Shown piece by piece: positions 22,821 to 34,873 of a stretch of DNA of 64,000 nt. Position numbers and translations under genes: made by a program. Position 1 is the stretch's first letter, and each line of letters begins with the position of its first letter. A model generated the notes under the pieces. It worked only from the letters and a program-made list of their open reading frames with translations. It was not told the origin of the DNA and did no database searches. Source of the stretch: Rhexocercosporidium sp. MPI-PUGE-AT-0058 (lineage: Eukaryota > Ascomycota > Leotiomycetes > Helotiales); NCBI GenBank assembly GCA_020746875.1, contig JAGTJL010000003.1, forward strand, positions 2,976,001 to 3,040,000, in the 5' to 3' direction.

Positions 22821-24353
22821 ATGCATTCCTCAACCCTCACTGTCGCTTCAATTGCACTCCTCACGACATTCACACACGCGCACTCCCCAAACACCTATTA
22901 TTTCAATCCCCTAGAACATCTTGCGGGTGTAACACCGCCATTTGACCCTCTCGACCCTCCTCTCGACCCCTCTCCTCCCCAGGGCTGCAACGTAACCCGC
23001 GCCGCCTACCTCGTCAGAGTATGTCTTTTCTCCATGATCTAGGCCCATCCTCAAACACTAAGATCAACACATGCTAACGTCTTGATTAGCATGCAGCCAT
23101 ATATGCGAACGACTTTGATTACGAATCCTACATCGAGCCTTTCGTGCAGAAACTGTCTAACACGACCGTCGACTGGACCAAAGTGCCCATCCTATCCTTC
23201 CTTGCCACATGGCAGATCCCATTCACGGACTCGGAGCAGGAAATGCTTACTCGGAGTGGGAAGCTAGAAGCTACGAGATTGGGTGTTGACATTGCTCAGC
23301 GGTATCAGGCGTTGAGGACCCCCAAGAAGATCTGGACGTCCACGGCTGAAAGGACGGTCAAGAGCGCGAAGGCTCTAGCGGGTGGGTTGGCGGATGATGC
23401 GATGGATGTTGAGGTCCAGGAGGTCTATGAGGGTGAGGAAGATGGTGCGAATTCTTTGACGCCGTATAAGAGTTGTCCGGGTTACAGTTCTTCTGCTGGG
23501 AGTGATCAATCCTCTGTATGCCCCCCTCCCTCTTCATAGCATGCCACCCCAAGGCAACAAGAACGAAAAAGAACGCGAACAAAACCATCTAACGAAAACC
23601 ACATAGGAATTCCTAAACCTCTATGCCGCACCGCCCGCAGCACGCTTTAACAACGCCGCTCCATCTTTTAACTTCACCCCCAAGGACGTCTACGCCATGT
23701 CCCTGCTCTGCGGCTACGAGACAGTAATCCGCGGCTCTTCCCCCTTCTGCGACCTCAAAGTCCTCTCTCCAAACGAATGGCTCGGCTTCGAATACACAAA
23801 CGACCTAATGTACCACTACAACACCGGCTACGGATCCCCCTATTCCGGCGCCATCGGGTTCCCCTGGGCGAACTCTACATTCCACACGCTCATGTCTTCA
23901 CAAAATAACATGTCCAACGCGACCACGGATCAGGATCTCTACATCTCGTTCACGCACCGCGAATTACCGCCGACCGTCCTTGTGGCGTTGGGATTGTTTA
24001 ATAATTCAGCGTTTTCGGGCGCGAATGAGATCAATGGGACGATGCCGAGTGATAGAATTAACCACCGGAGGGCGTGGAAGTCGAGTCACGTCTTGCCGTT
24101 CTTGACGAATGTTGCGGTAGAGAAGATGGAGTGTGAGAGCTTTGCTTTTGATAAGGGGACGTATTATAGGGTTCTTGTTAATGATAGTCCGCAGAGCTTG
24201 GATGGGTGTTCGGGCGGACCGGGGGAGAGTTGCATGGAGAGTGAGTTGGTGGGGTGGCTACAACAGAGGGCGGAGGTTGTGGGGGATTTTGGAGTGACGT
24301 GTGGGGTTGACTACAGTAACAGCACCGATGTGCTGGGGATATATAATATGTAG
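22821..24353 (+). CDS. Secreted histidine acid phosphatase-like protein
   Basis: Three exons (22821-23018, 23090-23515, 23607-24353) give 456 residues. Seen: a signal peptide (MHSSTLTVASIALLTTF, cleavage likely around THA-HS), a Pro-rich stretch (DPLDPPLDP), then R66-H67-A-A-I-Y-A-N-D in place of the classical RHGxRxP, and THRELPP in the position of the C-terminal HD/HE motif. Several NxS/T sites (NMSNATT, NNS, NGT) and paired Cys suggest a glycosylated, disulfide-bonded secreted protein. Known: branch-2 histidine phosphatases (PF00328) use this His as nucleophile, and RHA variants occur among fungal secreted members. Substrate (phytate, sugar phosphate or other) cannot be told. Intron 1 lies exactly between Arg66 and His67. 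Confidence 0.85.
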
Positions 24354-24976
24354 GGTTATCATGTGGGAGTAATGTATAATCAATGATTTACGTTCTGCCT
24401 TCTAGCACGTTTCCATTCTACTTGTTTTACTTCATGGCGGACCGGCAAAGGGACTTCACGTGTCCTACACATCTTACAGGAGGATATTGCACATGTTACC
24501 CGTCAGCACCACAGTGGAATCACAAGTCACTATTCATTGGATCTGAATGGCGAATTGGGATTCTCCTGTCATTCAATTCCTGTCTGCTTCTCAAACCACT
24601 TCATTTCCCAACTCAGCTCAGCTCCTTGCCTTCCACCCCACTCCCCTTCATTTCGTAAATACGGATCAAGCTTCAAGCGAGGCCCAACCAACCGACCATG
24701 CTTCCTCAAAGTAAGGCACGACGCGCACTACCTTTGCTCACAATGACCACTCAGGCATGCAAGGAACAAAAGAAAGAAAGGATAAGGGTCCCCTTCAACG
24801 ATCTCTCATCAACATTCGCGCAAAAAATCTGTAAAGTCAAAAGAAGGAAGGAAGTACCCGACTCCTCCCCTCCTCTCCAAGAAGAGCAAAGGCAAAGTAA
24901 ACAAAAGAAAAATCAACTGCTTTTCGGCCCGATTTTCATCGACATCCCCATTACATCCACTCCGACCTCATTTAGC
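24354..24976. other. Convergent intergenic, no gene
   Basis: About 0.62 kb between the 3' ends of the phosphatase and STE3. Only short frames without family resemblance are seen. Confidence 0.5.
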
Positions 24977-27394
24977 TCACAGAGTCGCAGATCCATCAGC
25001 CCGCTCCTCCTTAATATCCAAACTCCTCCTCACGACCACACCACCCATACCCATCCCCATCCCCATTCCCTCACTCTTCTTTTTCTCACTCTTATCACCA
25101 TGCTGAGTATAAGGGATAGGAATAAGGATGTTCATACCGAGTTCTTGATGCACATTATCGGCGTAGATGCGTGATTGCTCGGCTTTCTTGTCTTTAGAGG
25201 GAGAATTTGGGGTAGAGTTGGATGGATGGAGAGAAGAGGAGGCGAATTCGCGACGTTCCCGCTCTCGATAGGCGCGCGTGCCCATTTTGGGAGTATGTGG
25301 ATCAAATGATTCTTCCTCATCCTCGCCGTTTTCTTCTTTCAAGTTGGTGTTGCGAGTTTGATGTTGGTGGGTCTTGGATTGAGTGTTGACTGTATTGGCC
25401 ATCGAAGCAAAGCCTGGGGATGGAGGAGAAGACCAGATATTCGTGCTGATTGTAGTATGGCTCGGGATGGAAGATGTACGACGTGGCCAGCCTGAAGTGT
25501 TTATGTTCGAATGTGCATTGGCATTTGCAAATGCGTTCTGGGCTTCGGTGTCCTTGTTATAATTGACAGTTCGAGAACCAATGACGCTCATCTCAGCTTG
25601 GTCTCGGGAGTTTGAACTTGCCTTCGAAGCGAACATGCCGAATGGTAAGTTGAGATGTGTTCTGAACATCGAGAACATGCCTCTGTGTACGCTACTCTGC
25701 AGCGGCGTCGTCAGACTTGGTGTTTGTGCGTGAACCCGTGTTGTTGGCGAGATATTGGGCTCTCCGTAGCGAGAGGGAGCGGTGGTGATATCATCGTCGA
25801 AATGGCCATGTTGATGTTGGGCGAAGTATGAAGTGTGAGATTGGTGGTTTGAGTCGGGACTTGTGGTGCTATACTTGGTGAAGCTGTGGAGAAGGGAGGG
25901 GGCAGTGGATGTACTGGTTGGGATATGTGATAAGCTGGCTGTGCCATTGGAGAATGTGCCTTGGGAATCTTTGCGGGAGGCTAATGTGCTTCTGTTTGAG
26001 GTGGTTAGTTTAACATTATGATCTTTCTGGATGTGGATGGGAAAAGCGATGAAAAATGATAAATGAACAAAGGACAAGGATATGAGGTGGAAGATTGAGA
26101 GAGAACATACCCATTAACCAACGTCACACCAGTAGCATGACTGTCCTTCCTAGCGCCCGCATCAAAATACTTCATTGCCTTCCCCACAAGATCAAACTGG
26201 CTCTTGAAGCTAACTCTCGACTCCATCGTATTATTAACCAGCGTCTCACTCGCACGTCTCTGCTCCCTACTCATCATCAGACTCGGCCAGACTCTTCCAG
26301 CACCACACTTCACCAGAACAGCCCTGTAAGTATCAACCGCATCATCATTGAATCCAAAGAAGGCGAACATCATCGCGCTCGTCGCGACACCTGCCCATCC
26401 AGCCCATTGGAGACTTGGTTGTGAGCCGGTATGTAGGAAGAGAATGGGTGACCATGTCACGGGGTTGTGGATCCGTGACCATGAGTAGGGGACGAGGGTT
26501 TGAGGGATTGCGTAGTAGACGAAGAGGGTTTGAATGGGTAGGTAGATGATGATCAGGATCATGGCAATGAGGACCAGCTTGATGAATTTGCGGGGTGCGA
26601 GACCGGAGCCGGTGCTTGTGAGGGCGGCGGAGATGGTGCGGCGATGGCGGTAAAGGCGAATGAGCATTAGTGCTGTGAGTGGAATGTTAGTTAAGCTGCC
26701 TTGTTCTATCAAAGATTGATTCCGCTTCTCTAAAGAAAAAGCAGAGGGGAGAAGGGAACGGAAGAAAATGAGAAAACATACCAGCGTAGTACACATTCAA
26801 CAAAGTGAAGATCGGACACCAAACGATGATAATAATCAACATCGGCCACGAATTATCCAACTGATCCGCACATCCCCAGACCGGAATGATCATATACCTA
26901 CCCGCCTGCACCGTATAATGCAACAACATCTGCATGACCGGCACCAACCAGCAGAACAGCACATCCCCAAAAATCTTCCTGCATCTCTGCTTCTTACTGG
27001 GATTGAACACTGCGTGTTCAGTATCCAAGGCATCAGCCAAACCCTTCGAGAGACAACACAACGAAGTCGCCAAAGCCATTGTGATGGGGAAACGGAGCAC
27101 AACTTGGATATCGCAGAGCCCGTAGCCAATCCACCATTTCGTCCAGTCGTCGGTGGGCCAGAGGATACCGTTGATGACCGCCATGAGGTTGATGATTATG
27201 ATCACGGCCATGATGCTGCAGGCGGCTATGTTCTTGACGCGATAGAAGGACCGGAGGGGAAGGTAGGTGATTATGAGGGCAAGAGCGGCGAAGAGAGGGA
27301 GTGCAATGGCGTTGCCAGGGTTGGCAACTGTGTCTGGCATGACAAAGTCGGCTGTCGAGACGGTGAAGCTGGGAGCCATGTCTGTGTTCTCCAT
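24977..27394 (-). CDS. STE3: a-factor-type pheromone receptor, GPCR
   Basis: Three exons (27394-26782, 26672-26111, 25991-24977) give 729 residues. Binds the lipidated mating pheromone and signals through a heterotrimeric G protein. Seen: seven hydrophobic segments within the first ~300 residues and STE3-family stretches ITYLPLRSFYRVKN, NGILWPTDDW, YGLCDIQVVLRFPI, SLCCLSKGLADAL and IYLPIQTLFVYY. A long hydrophilic tail (roughly 400 residues, Ser/Thr/Asn/His-rich, ending with MGMGMGMGG and SLDIKEERAD) follows; receptor tails are known sites of phosphorylation. The ATG at 27394 is preferred over a GTG two codons upstream; ATG 27379 is an alternative. Intron 1 has a TTAACTAAC branch site. The upstream region holds a dense 7-bp motif cluster. 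Family assignment is secure. Confidence 0.93.
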
Positions 27395-27792
27395 TTTCAC
27401 GAAGGAAAGAGCAGTTCGTGGGGTGGGTTTGTATGTGTATGTATGGAAAGAGGAATGCTGGAGGACTTGGGGTTCTTGGAATCGTTGCAGAAGTCGGGGA
27501 CGTAGACTTGACTTTGTATGTCCCGACGAAATGATTCTGCAACAGACTCGCTCGAGAGTGAGACTGGGCTTTCGTGCAGATTCAGGAATGGAGAGACGAG
27601 TCGTCCCTACAACAAAGAACGAACACTCCTGTCTCTAAGTACTCTCGTATGCGTGAAGAAAGAAGAAGTTCTCAGACTCGAATGTGTGTACGTGTGTACG
27701 TGTGTACGGGAGGAAGGGAAGATATCAAGGAGGAAAGCGCCATGCCTTCCTGTAGATATACATCTCACGGACGCAGAACCAACCCATCATCC

Positions 27793-27982
27793 CTCAATAG
27801 GTAGGAAAAGTGCAGCTTCCGTTGAGAGATATGATCATCGTATTGAGACTGGAACTTGCTATTGAGCGAGGCTACCTATTGAGGTGGGTGGGAGGGCTGC
27901 CGACCCTGGTGGCGTCGCTAAGCGAATTCTATTCAGAACCCCTTTCGGTTCTCAATAGGAGTCAAGCGAGCGCCTCAATAGG
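27793..27982. repeat. Cluster of CTCAATA / TATTGAG motifs upstream of STE3
   Basis: The 7-mer CTCAATA or its complement TATTGAG occurs at 27793, 27841, 27860, 27877, 27951 and 27974. Four of the six extend to the 9-mer CTCAATAGG / CCTATTGAG (27793, 27875, 27951, 27974). The outer copies point one way and the middle three the other. Six copies in 190 bp is far above chance for a 7-mer. Confidence 0.85.
27929..27958. repeat. Imperfect 12-bp inverted repeat (hairpin)
   Basis: CTATTCAGAACC at 27929-27940 and GGTTCTCAATAG at 27947-27958 pair at 11 of 12 positions around a 6-nt loop. The right arm overlaps one of the CTCAATAGG copies. Confidence 0.8.
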
Positions 27983-28655
27983 AACGAGACCTCGACTGAA
28001 ATCATGAAAGAGAGTTCAAAACGTAGAAGAGGATAATCATCCTTGAAACAGTGCAAAGAAAATTTCCAAAACTTAGAATTGGATCAAGACATGACATTGC
28101 TTTACCTTGTCACGATCTCGAGACACAATATCTTTGGTGAAGGTGTTGTTTACAAGGGTACATCTTCTCCCTCAACCTCGATGGTACCCGACACCAACCC
28201 GATCGCCGAGAACGTATAAGACGGGTGGCACTGAGACTGAAGCAAGGTACCCTCGCCAACTGACTGACATATGCAAGGCGATAAGGAAATCGAGGAGAAC
28301 CCCAGTGTGGCTACGAGGACGAGCCGCGACTTGCTAGAAAGCTGTCCGTGCGTTATCCATGAGGGGCGGAAAAGCGACTGCTGATGTTGCTTGAAGTGAG
28401 GGGTGAAGGGAAGCTTTGCATAGGAGTTCAAGGCCTTACGTGGTGGGAGATGTGGAATGTGCAGCTGAGCTCCTCGATTTCGTCCCAGTGTAGATCACGT
28501 GACCTGGAACCAAAAGCAGGTGCCTACTGACAGGCAAAGTGATGATCTCTGAGCTAAGGCTCAATGACCTGAAGGAGTACTTGAATTATTTAAATGTAAG
28601 AGACATACGTGGAGGGCGACATGTGCCTACCTCGCAATGAGATGTAGTACTGGTA

Positions 28656-29997
28656 TCACTTTCTCCCAACTCTCTCCTGAATAAATGTCTTGGTGTCGTC
28701 CAACGCCTCCCCAGCCTCCTTCAGCGCACTCGGAGGAAAGCCAATGAACCCATGACACCCACCCGGGAAAACCTTCACAATAGCCTCCCCACCAAACATC
28801 ATCCACTTGACACTCATAGTAATCGTATCGTCAATCAACGGATCCTCGGTACCAATCGTAAACAACGCACTCGGCAGCTTTCCTCTAAAAGGTGTGAAGT
28901 CCTCATAGTAAGGGGATATAGCACCAATTTTACACTGGTCGGGCGTATGATTGGGGAGGTAAGCGTTGACAAAGTGGGTGATTACCTCACCGTTGAGGAT
29001 TAGGTTGCGTTTGAAGTGTTTGGAGGAGGGGAGCATGCTGACGTCGTAGCAGCCGAAATGGAGGAGTAGACCACCTGAGAGTGAGAACTCGGGGTGCGTT
29101 TTGAGGAGGTGGAAGGAGGCGATGACGGAGAGGTAAGCGCCTGCTGACTGTGGCAAATTTGGGACGTTAGCTCAGGCACGTTGATAGTAGATGAATAGAG
29201 TTGTCTGAGAGGAGAGAGGGTGGTTCAGAAATGTTAACTTGGTTATCGTCTACGGACATTGAAAATGTTCTCAGAAAAATCCCTTAACTTAAAGAATCAT
29301 CATGGAAACCAGTGAGACATTACAGAAAGAAAACACAAATTAAACGTACCTCTCCACCAATGAACTTCAGTGGTCCTCCATAAACACTCTCAGCATTTTT
29401 GACAAGATACTCCGCTTGTGAACATCAGCATCTTTCCCGCCTCGGGTAAGTAGTGAAACTCACCAGCATCAACACAATCCTCTGGTCCCTTCGGATATGG
29501 ATCCTCAGGCGCAAGTCTATACCCCACAGAGATAGTCACACAATCGCCGAAATCAGCATACATCTGCAACAATCCATCATGAGACTTCTCATCTCCTAGC
29601 ACCCACCCACCACCATGGATATGCATTATAACGCCCTTAACCCCTCTCCTCTCCTCGTCTGTCTTCCTCGCTTGAGGATACATAAGTCGGCAAGGGATAT
29701 CTCGGCCCTTTTCTCGAGATGGGATGGCGGTATCGAGAGCTTGGGGGAGTAGTACTGGTCCTGGGAGGGCGGTCTCATTTTTCAATCGCATTTCGCGGTA
29801 TTTGGCTGCTCCGACCTATGAAATCCATCTGTCAGCGTTGTGATGTGTGACTTGGAAATTTGGTTACGCACCTCATACCACGCTGGCGTAGCGTTAAACT
29901 TGGATTCTATCTGCTCGTTCAATTTCTTTGATTGTTCCGAGTTCGACGCGGGGTCGAACTTGGCGACGTTGATGGTGATATCTGATGTGAGAGGCAT
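28656..29997 (-). CDS. Alpha/beta hydrolase, HSL/GDXG esterase-lipase type
   Basis: Four exons (29997-29872, 29815-29464, 29414-29350, 29147-28656) give 344 residues. Probably hydrolyses carboxyl esters. Seen: oxyanion-hole HGGGWVLG, the nucleophile elbow G-E-S-A-G formed only when exons 3 and 4 are joined (GGE|SAGAY), Asp in GTEDPLIDD and His in GGCHGF, giving a complete Ser-Asp-His set in the usual order. No signal peptide is visible, so it is probably cytosolic. It lies in the same orientation as the membrane protein and P450 genes that follow at higher coordinates, with ordinary spacing. Nothing points to a shared pathway with the P450. The natural substrate is unknown. Confidence 0.9.
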
Positions 29998-30467
29998 GGC
30001 TGCGGTTTGAACGGTACGTAGGTAGCTTGCGGGATCCCTGGGTCTGAAAGGAAGTTGAGAACAGGGAATACATCTTCTTCGTAAGTATAGAGATACCGAC
30101 TAATCCGAGAAGTCGGGGAGAGGTCGGATGGCGGGGTACTTTCCAAGCGCGGGGAGCTGGGACGGAAAGTCGGACAAGCACGACCGAAGCTCCTCGGCAG
30201 CGAAGTTTTCCCGGTTGGATGAGGAGCAAGCTGCGAGTCATGTAAAGAATAGAAAGATAGGGTATCATATCAGAACAAGAATAAGAAAAAGGAAAGGGAC
30301 CTGTGTAAATCAATGATATTCCATAACCCAAAATTGCCGGGCATCATCCATGAGTATCCATGCATGCACCCGTCCGCCTAGACTCCATCACTCCCTCCAA
30401 AATCTCAGGGTATACATACTAGCTGAGTACTTGTACACATTAAACATTTCGCACCCATCCTACATCA
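29998..30467. other. Intergenic, no gene
   Basis: About 0.47 kb holding the hydrolase promoter and the 3' region of the next minus-strand gene. No motif assigned. Confidence 0.45.
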
Positions 30468-31935
30468 CTACTTCTTGACGGCTCTGCCCTGTAATCGATC
30501 AATTCGAACATTGGTTGGCATCCTCCCATTGGCCGCCTTCCTCTCTCTGCCAGCCGGTTTCTGACCAATGATCTTAACCTTTGCCCAATTGACGACAGAG
30601 GCAACAACAGTAAATGGAAGACTGACGAGTGCTCCCAATGCCTGTACTGGCAGAACGACAGCACTGGCCGCCCACTCTACAATAATACCTGTGAACCCTC
30701 GTCGATTCTGCGTATTGTTCGCAGCGGCCGCAGCAAGAGAAATCGCATCGTTCAATCGAGATTCCAGATCATGAAGCCTCGACTCAGTCTGAAAAGCCTG
30801 TAGCGTCGCCCGCTTCTCATATCGTCTTACTGCACGATTCAATGCATCGAGATCAGGCTGAAGAGATCTCCTTACTTCCGTCGTAAGGACTGCCGACTGC
30901 TTGCCGCTTAAAGTAGGCTCCACCGCCATATTCGTCTCAGCAATCGAATTCCTAGCCTCCAGATCCTCGAGTCGTCGAGTGAGATCTTGTACCTCACCTA
31001 CACTGCCTTTGGTAGAATCGTATGGATTTGCGTTGACAACTCTTTGCAGGTGTAATGTTCGCGCCTGGATCAACTTCACCAAATGTGCCATAGGTCGTAG
31101 TTCTGAAGCAAGGAGGAAAATCGTCAAATTGTAGTTCGAAACTAGGCCTTCTGAGGGTCTCGTCAACTGTCCTCTTATGGTATGAAGTAAATAGGCTCCA
31201 AGAGCCGGGAATAGGAAACACGAAAGAAGAGCAAATAGCTCGTGGGTATATAGTTCGTTCGTAGCCGCTTCTTGGGCTAGGAGTCCTCGCGTGGGCTTGG
31301 GAGCTGGTGGGGATGGTTCATCGCCTTCTGGGACTTCCTCTAATGTTGCCTGTGAGAATGCCATTGGGTTGTCGTCGTCGCTATCTTCGCTGATTATCGT
31401 ATCGTCATTATATTCCTCGGTCTTTCTCATCGACTGGGCAGAGTGGTACCAATCCCTAAATCACAATTAGTTGTATACCAGCAACGGTAGACCAGAGATG
31501 TACTTACCAAGGCAACCTAACAGACCAGTTCAAGAATATCGCAGCAAGTCCCAGAAGCATCACATCCGTAATAACCGAACTTCCATTCGTAAACAGCATT
31601 CCTCCCAGAGCAGGCAGGAGCGCAAAAGCCAGCGGCGCTGAATCCCACGCCGAGGAATCATGACTTGCAGCATGGCCCGTCGCGCTGGGTTTCGGGAGTA
31701 GCAGATTATCCGTCGACGACTGGAACGATTTCCTCGCCTCCCTTAGTGAATAGTCCGAGAAGTTCGAGCTCCGTCTCCGGATCCCCTGTGTGGGTGGCAC
31801 ATCTTGTGATGTTGAGAAGCGGTTTGTTGGAGGGCGGTGGCGGAACTGTGAAGACTCGTCGCCGGTCAGGACGCGTCGGGGTGCTGAACCGACTGGTGAG
31901 GAGGGTTTCGCGGGCGACGAGGTATCCTCGGGCAT
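30468..31935 (-). CDS. Hypothetical membrane and coiled-coil protein
   Basis: Two exons (31935-31508 and 31455-30468) give 471 residues. The N-terminal ~90 residues are Ser/Pro/Arg-rich and probably disordered. Hydrophobic segments follow at about residues 100-140 (LAFALLPALGGMLF, VMLLGLAAIFLNW) and about 225-250 (LFALLSCFLFPALGAYLL). A charged helical stretch with heptad-like spacing (VGEVQDLTRRLEDLEARN, about residues 307-324) comes next, and one more hydrophobic stretch lies near residue 410 (ASAVVLPVQALGALVSLPF). The C-terminus is basic. Helices flanking membrane segments would suit an organelle membrane or contact-site protein, but I do not recognise a named family. The well-placed intron (W split TG|G) and consistent composition support a real gene. 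Confidence 0.75.
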
Positions 31936-32678
31936 CGTGATGATGTCGAGTGAAGGTTGGAGAGATGTGAGGCAGACCCGACGCGTGAGGAGGATCCTGG
32001 GGATGCTTGGCGGGGGGTTTGATGACGTGCAGGGTCGGTGATCCGCAGCAAGGATCAGGATGGGATGGGATAGGATAGGGTATCACCAAGCACTGTCAGT
32101 CACAGACTTCCTTTCTTAAAGATGTTTTTGGATGGAACAAAGGAGCGGAAAGTTGAGTCCTAGGTTGATTGTTGAGGTTGAGAAAAAAGTAAGTCTGCTG
32201 TTAAATGCGTTCCGTCATTGCTTGATCGCTCGATCGATCAAAAGCTGAGGTGACCTAAGGTAGCGCCAAATATATGTTTGGCCTCATCTGCAGAGTGACA
32301 GAGTCGGATGTGTGTCGAGCATGGGCTGCATGAAGCGAATCACCATCCAGCAGTCCTGAGAAGAGAGATTTTCACTGAGGTATAGGCGATATGCAGACAC
32401 AGGAATAATTTGTGGATACTGCAGAACTCAACTCAACAGGGGCTTTAGATTGATTTGAATAGCCAAAAGCTCTCCATAGAAGATGGGGAAGTGGAGTTCC
32501 AAAATCAAACAAATCATCAGATCATCATATTTTGTACGTAAGTGAATAATCTTGGTCTATCCTACTTCCAAAGAGCCATCGTATCTCATCAATATTAAGA
32601 ACATATTACTTAACCTCTTCTCAACATACCTAGGTACCCTTCCAATCCACCTCGCTAAAGTTCCAAGATCTAGGTAGC
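31936..32678. other. Intergenic, no gene
   Basis: About 0.74 kb between same-strand genes: promoter of the membrane protein and 3' region of the P450. No coding frame with recognisable content. Confidence 0.45.
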
Positions 32679-34873
32679 TCAATAACACCCCCAAAACCTC
32701 TCTGTCCCTCTCTCCACAAACCTAACAGGCACTTCATCCCCGGGTAACATCTGCAGCGTAATCGTCTGCTCACTCCTCCTAATTACCTTCTCCGCCCTTT
32801 CAATAGCCTTCTCATACAACATCCTCCTCTCCTCCCTCCCCATCCTCCCAACCTCGTCGTCGGTCGCCCAACTCGACACATCCAGTTCCACACTATACTT
32901 CTGAAAAAGAGTGGATAACACAGCCGTGCTCTCGACTTGAGCGAATCTTCGACCTGGACATGCACGTTGTCCTTCCGAGAATGAGATAAATGATCCTTTG
33001 ATAGGCTTGAAGAGCGACGCTGCGCCCGAAGTCTCGAACGAGGCGTTTTCCAGTCCATCGACGGCCTCTTTCTCGCCCTTCTTGATAACTTGCGAGGAAT
33101 CATTAGCAGGAACACCTCGAGGCAGCCAGCGTTCCGGCATGAAGTCATTTGGTGAGTCATGCCAGTATCTCGGGTTCCGATTCGTGCCCACGACATTGAG
33201 ATGCAGGAACATCTTATCCGGGAGCGTCATCTGCGTGCCATCGACAGTTACTGTCTGTTCCCCACTCGCTTGTTTAGGAATATTAAGGATAGCTGGGATC
33301 AGTCTCAATTCTTCCAGGATCACGGCTCCGACCATGGAATTCCAGAGACGAGGCATGTCGTTCATGTAGGAGAATTCCGAAGTGGACTTTGAGCCAAGGA
33401 TACAGTCTATGTCGGCCTGCATGCGGTGCTGGGTGGAAATGTTTATGGCGAGTAGAAGGATGCTGAAGTGGATGTTGTTAGCTGTCGTTTCGTGACCAGC
33501 AAATAGGAAGATGAATGAGTTGCCGAGGATTTCTTCTCGGCTCAATGTTGCTGATGTTGTGTTGGCGGTTGTGGAGTTTGGCCCTGCTTCTGTGTAATTG
33601 GCCTTGATCATAGGTCCTGTATGGTGTGAGCTCATAATTCCCTGGTAGATGATTAACATACCCAGTAGATCCATTGTACCTTTCTCACCTTCTCCCAAGC
33701 TCATCTGCTTCTCCTTGATGTCGAGCAGTTCCCCAAAATATGCCGTACATTCATGGAACGCTTGATACGCCGACTGATGAATCTTTAAGGGGGAGTTTTC
33801 TAGACAGTATTAGACCTAACTCGCAGAGCCGCTTAGGTTACTTACTCAACATCCACGGTGGGAAGATAACAAACCAGACCAATTGCCTCAGCAACTCGGT
33901 CAATCCTCCCTGGAAGGACAGCTCATGCCCTCCTGTGAGGTTCCTGTCACTGAACCCAGGTATTCCTTTCCCACCAAGCTTCTCCCTGCCCTCATTCGGC
34001 CTGTGATGATTGGGGTTCAGCAACTACTCGTTTACACTTGTTCCAGGGGTACCTTTGGGAATAAAGTCAGGAAATGGCTACTGCCCGAATAACGTACCAC
34101 AACGTTGGAACTCCAAATCCAGCTGCACAAATTACATGCAGGCTGAGCGTCGCGGAATCTTTAGCTGTGTTCTCAATCGTCATGGTCCCCCTCGTATTTC
34201 CATTCTTCTCAGCCCACAAGTCCATCATGCCCTCGGCTTGCCTCACACTCTCCTCAAACACCAATCTGTTACTCTTTTCCGAGAAACTCGGTCCAACAAT
34301 CTTCCTATGTCTCTTCCATTCCTGCCCTTCCTGTGTCAAGATAGACTTCCCAAATAGATCAACAATTTTGTACCGCTGGACTGGCTTGAGGAAGTCGGTC
34401 TTCCGAGTCGTTATTTGTGTGCCCAGTTCGGCATCAGATGTTTTGAGGAAGATTATGAAGGGTGTAACGACGAGATATGTGTCGCCATACTTACCTTCCG
34501 CGACTCGTGGTAGGGACCAAGAACCTTGGCGATCGATGAGCCTGCCAGCAAATAAGCTTTTAAGAATGATAACATATGAAAGAGCATACCATAGCCATCC
34601 CCAATTTCGTACTCCAGGAACGTGGCGCAGAATTGGACCTATGACTTGCGCAAGGAAGACCCAGCCAAATCCAATTGGGTAGAAAGCTACACTTAGTGTC
34701 AGCTAAACAACATAGAAACAGAGCCTCGACCATCAGAAACTTTACTCACGTCCAACAACATACGGCAATCCTGTCCTTTTTGCATGGCGAATATTGGTCG
34801 ATAGACAGATTACATACTTTCCAATCCCGTAAGCCGCCAACAAAAGAAGCGTAAATGGAACAACTCCGACCAT
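32679..34873 (-). CDS. Cytochrome P450 monooxygenase
   Basis: Five exons (34873-34750, 34686-34590, 34541-34098, 34000-33846, 33799-32679) give 646 residues. Seen: an N-terminal membrane anchor (VVPFTLLLLAAYGIGKYVIC), EWKRHRKIVGPSF in the C-helix, the I-helix AGHETTANN, EELRL (ExxR), PERWLP, and the heme loop FSEGQRACPGRRFA with the cysteine ligand. It is longer than a typical ~520-residue fungal P450, with extra residues between the I-helix and the anchor region and before the heme loop. Intron 2 (34542-34589, 48 nt) is stop-free and in frame; its removal is preferred because it gives WLIDRQG. Endoplasmic reticulum membrane is expected. CYP family and substrate are unknown, and no backbone biosynthetic gene is nearby. 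Confidence 0.9.

Larger units (their letters stand above)
27395..28655. promoter_or_regulatory. STE3 upstream region with motif cluster
   Basis: About 1.26 kb between STE3 and the 3' end of the hydrolase gene. Near 27687-27710 there is a short (TGTGTACG)n repeat. The 27793-27982 segment carries six CTCAATA/TATTGAG copies and a hairpin. No coding gene was recognised. Confidence 0.5.

Noticed and set aside
27793..27982. Possible CRISPR-like array of short repeats
   Set aside because: The repeats are only 7-9 bp, occur in both orientations and have irregular spacing, in a fungal genome.
32679..34873. P450 plus adjacent hydrolase as a secondary-metabolite cluster
   Set aside because: No polyketide synthase, peptide synthetase, terpene cyclase or prenyltransferase is present, and an unrelated membrane protein gene lies between them.
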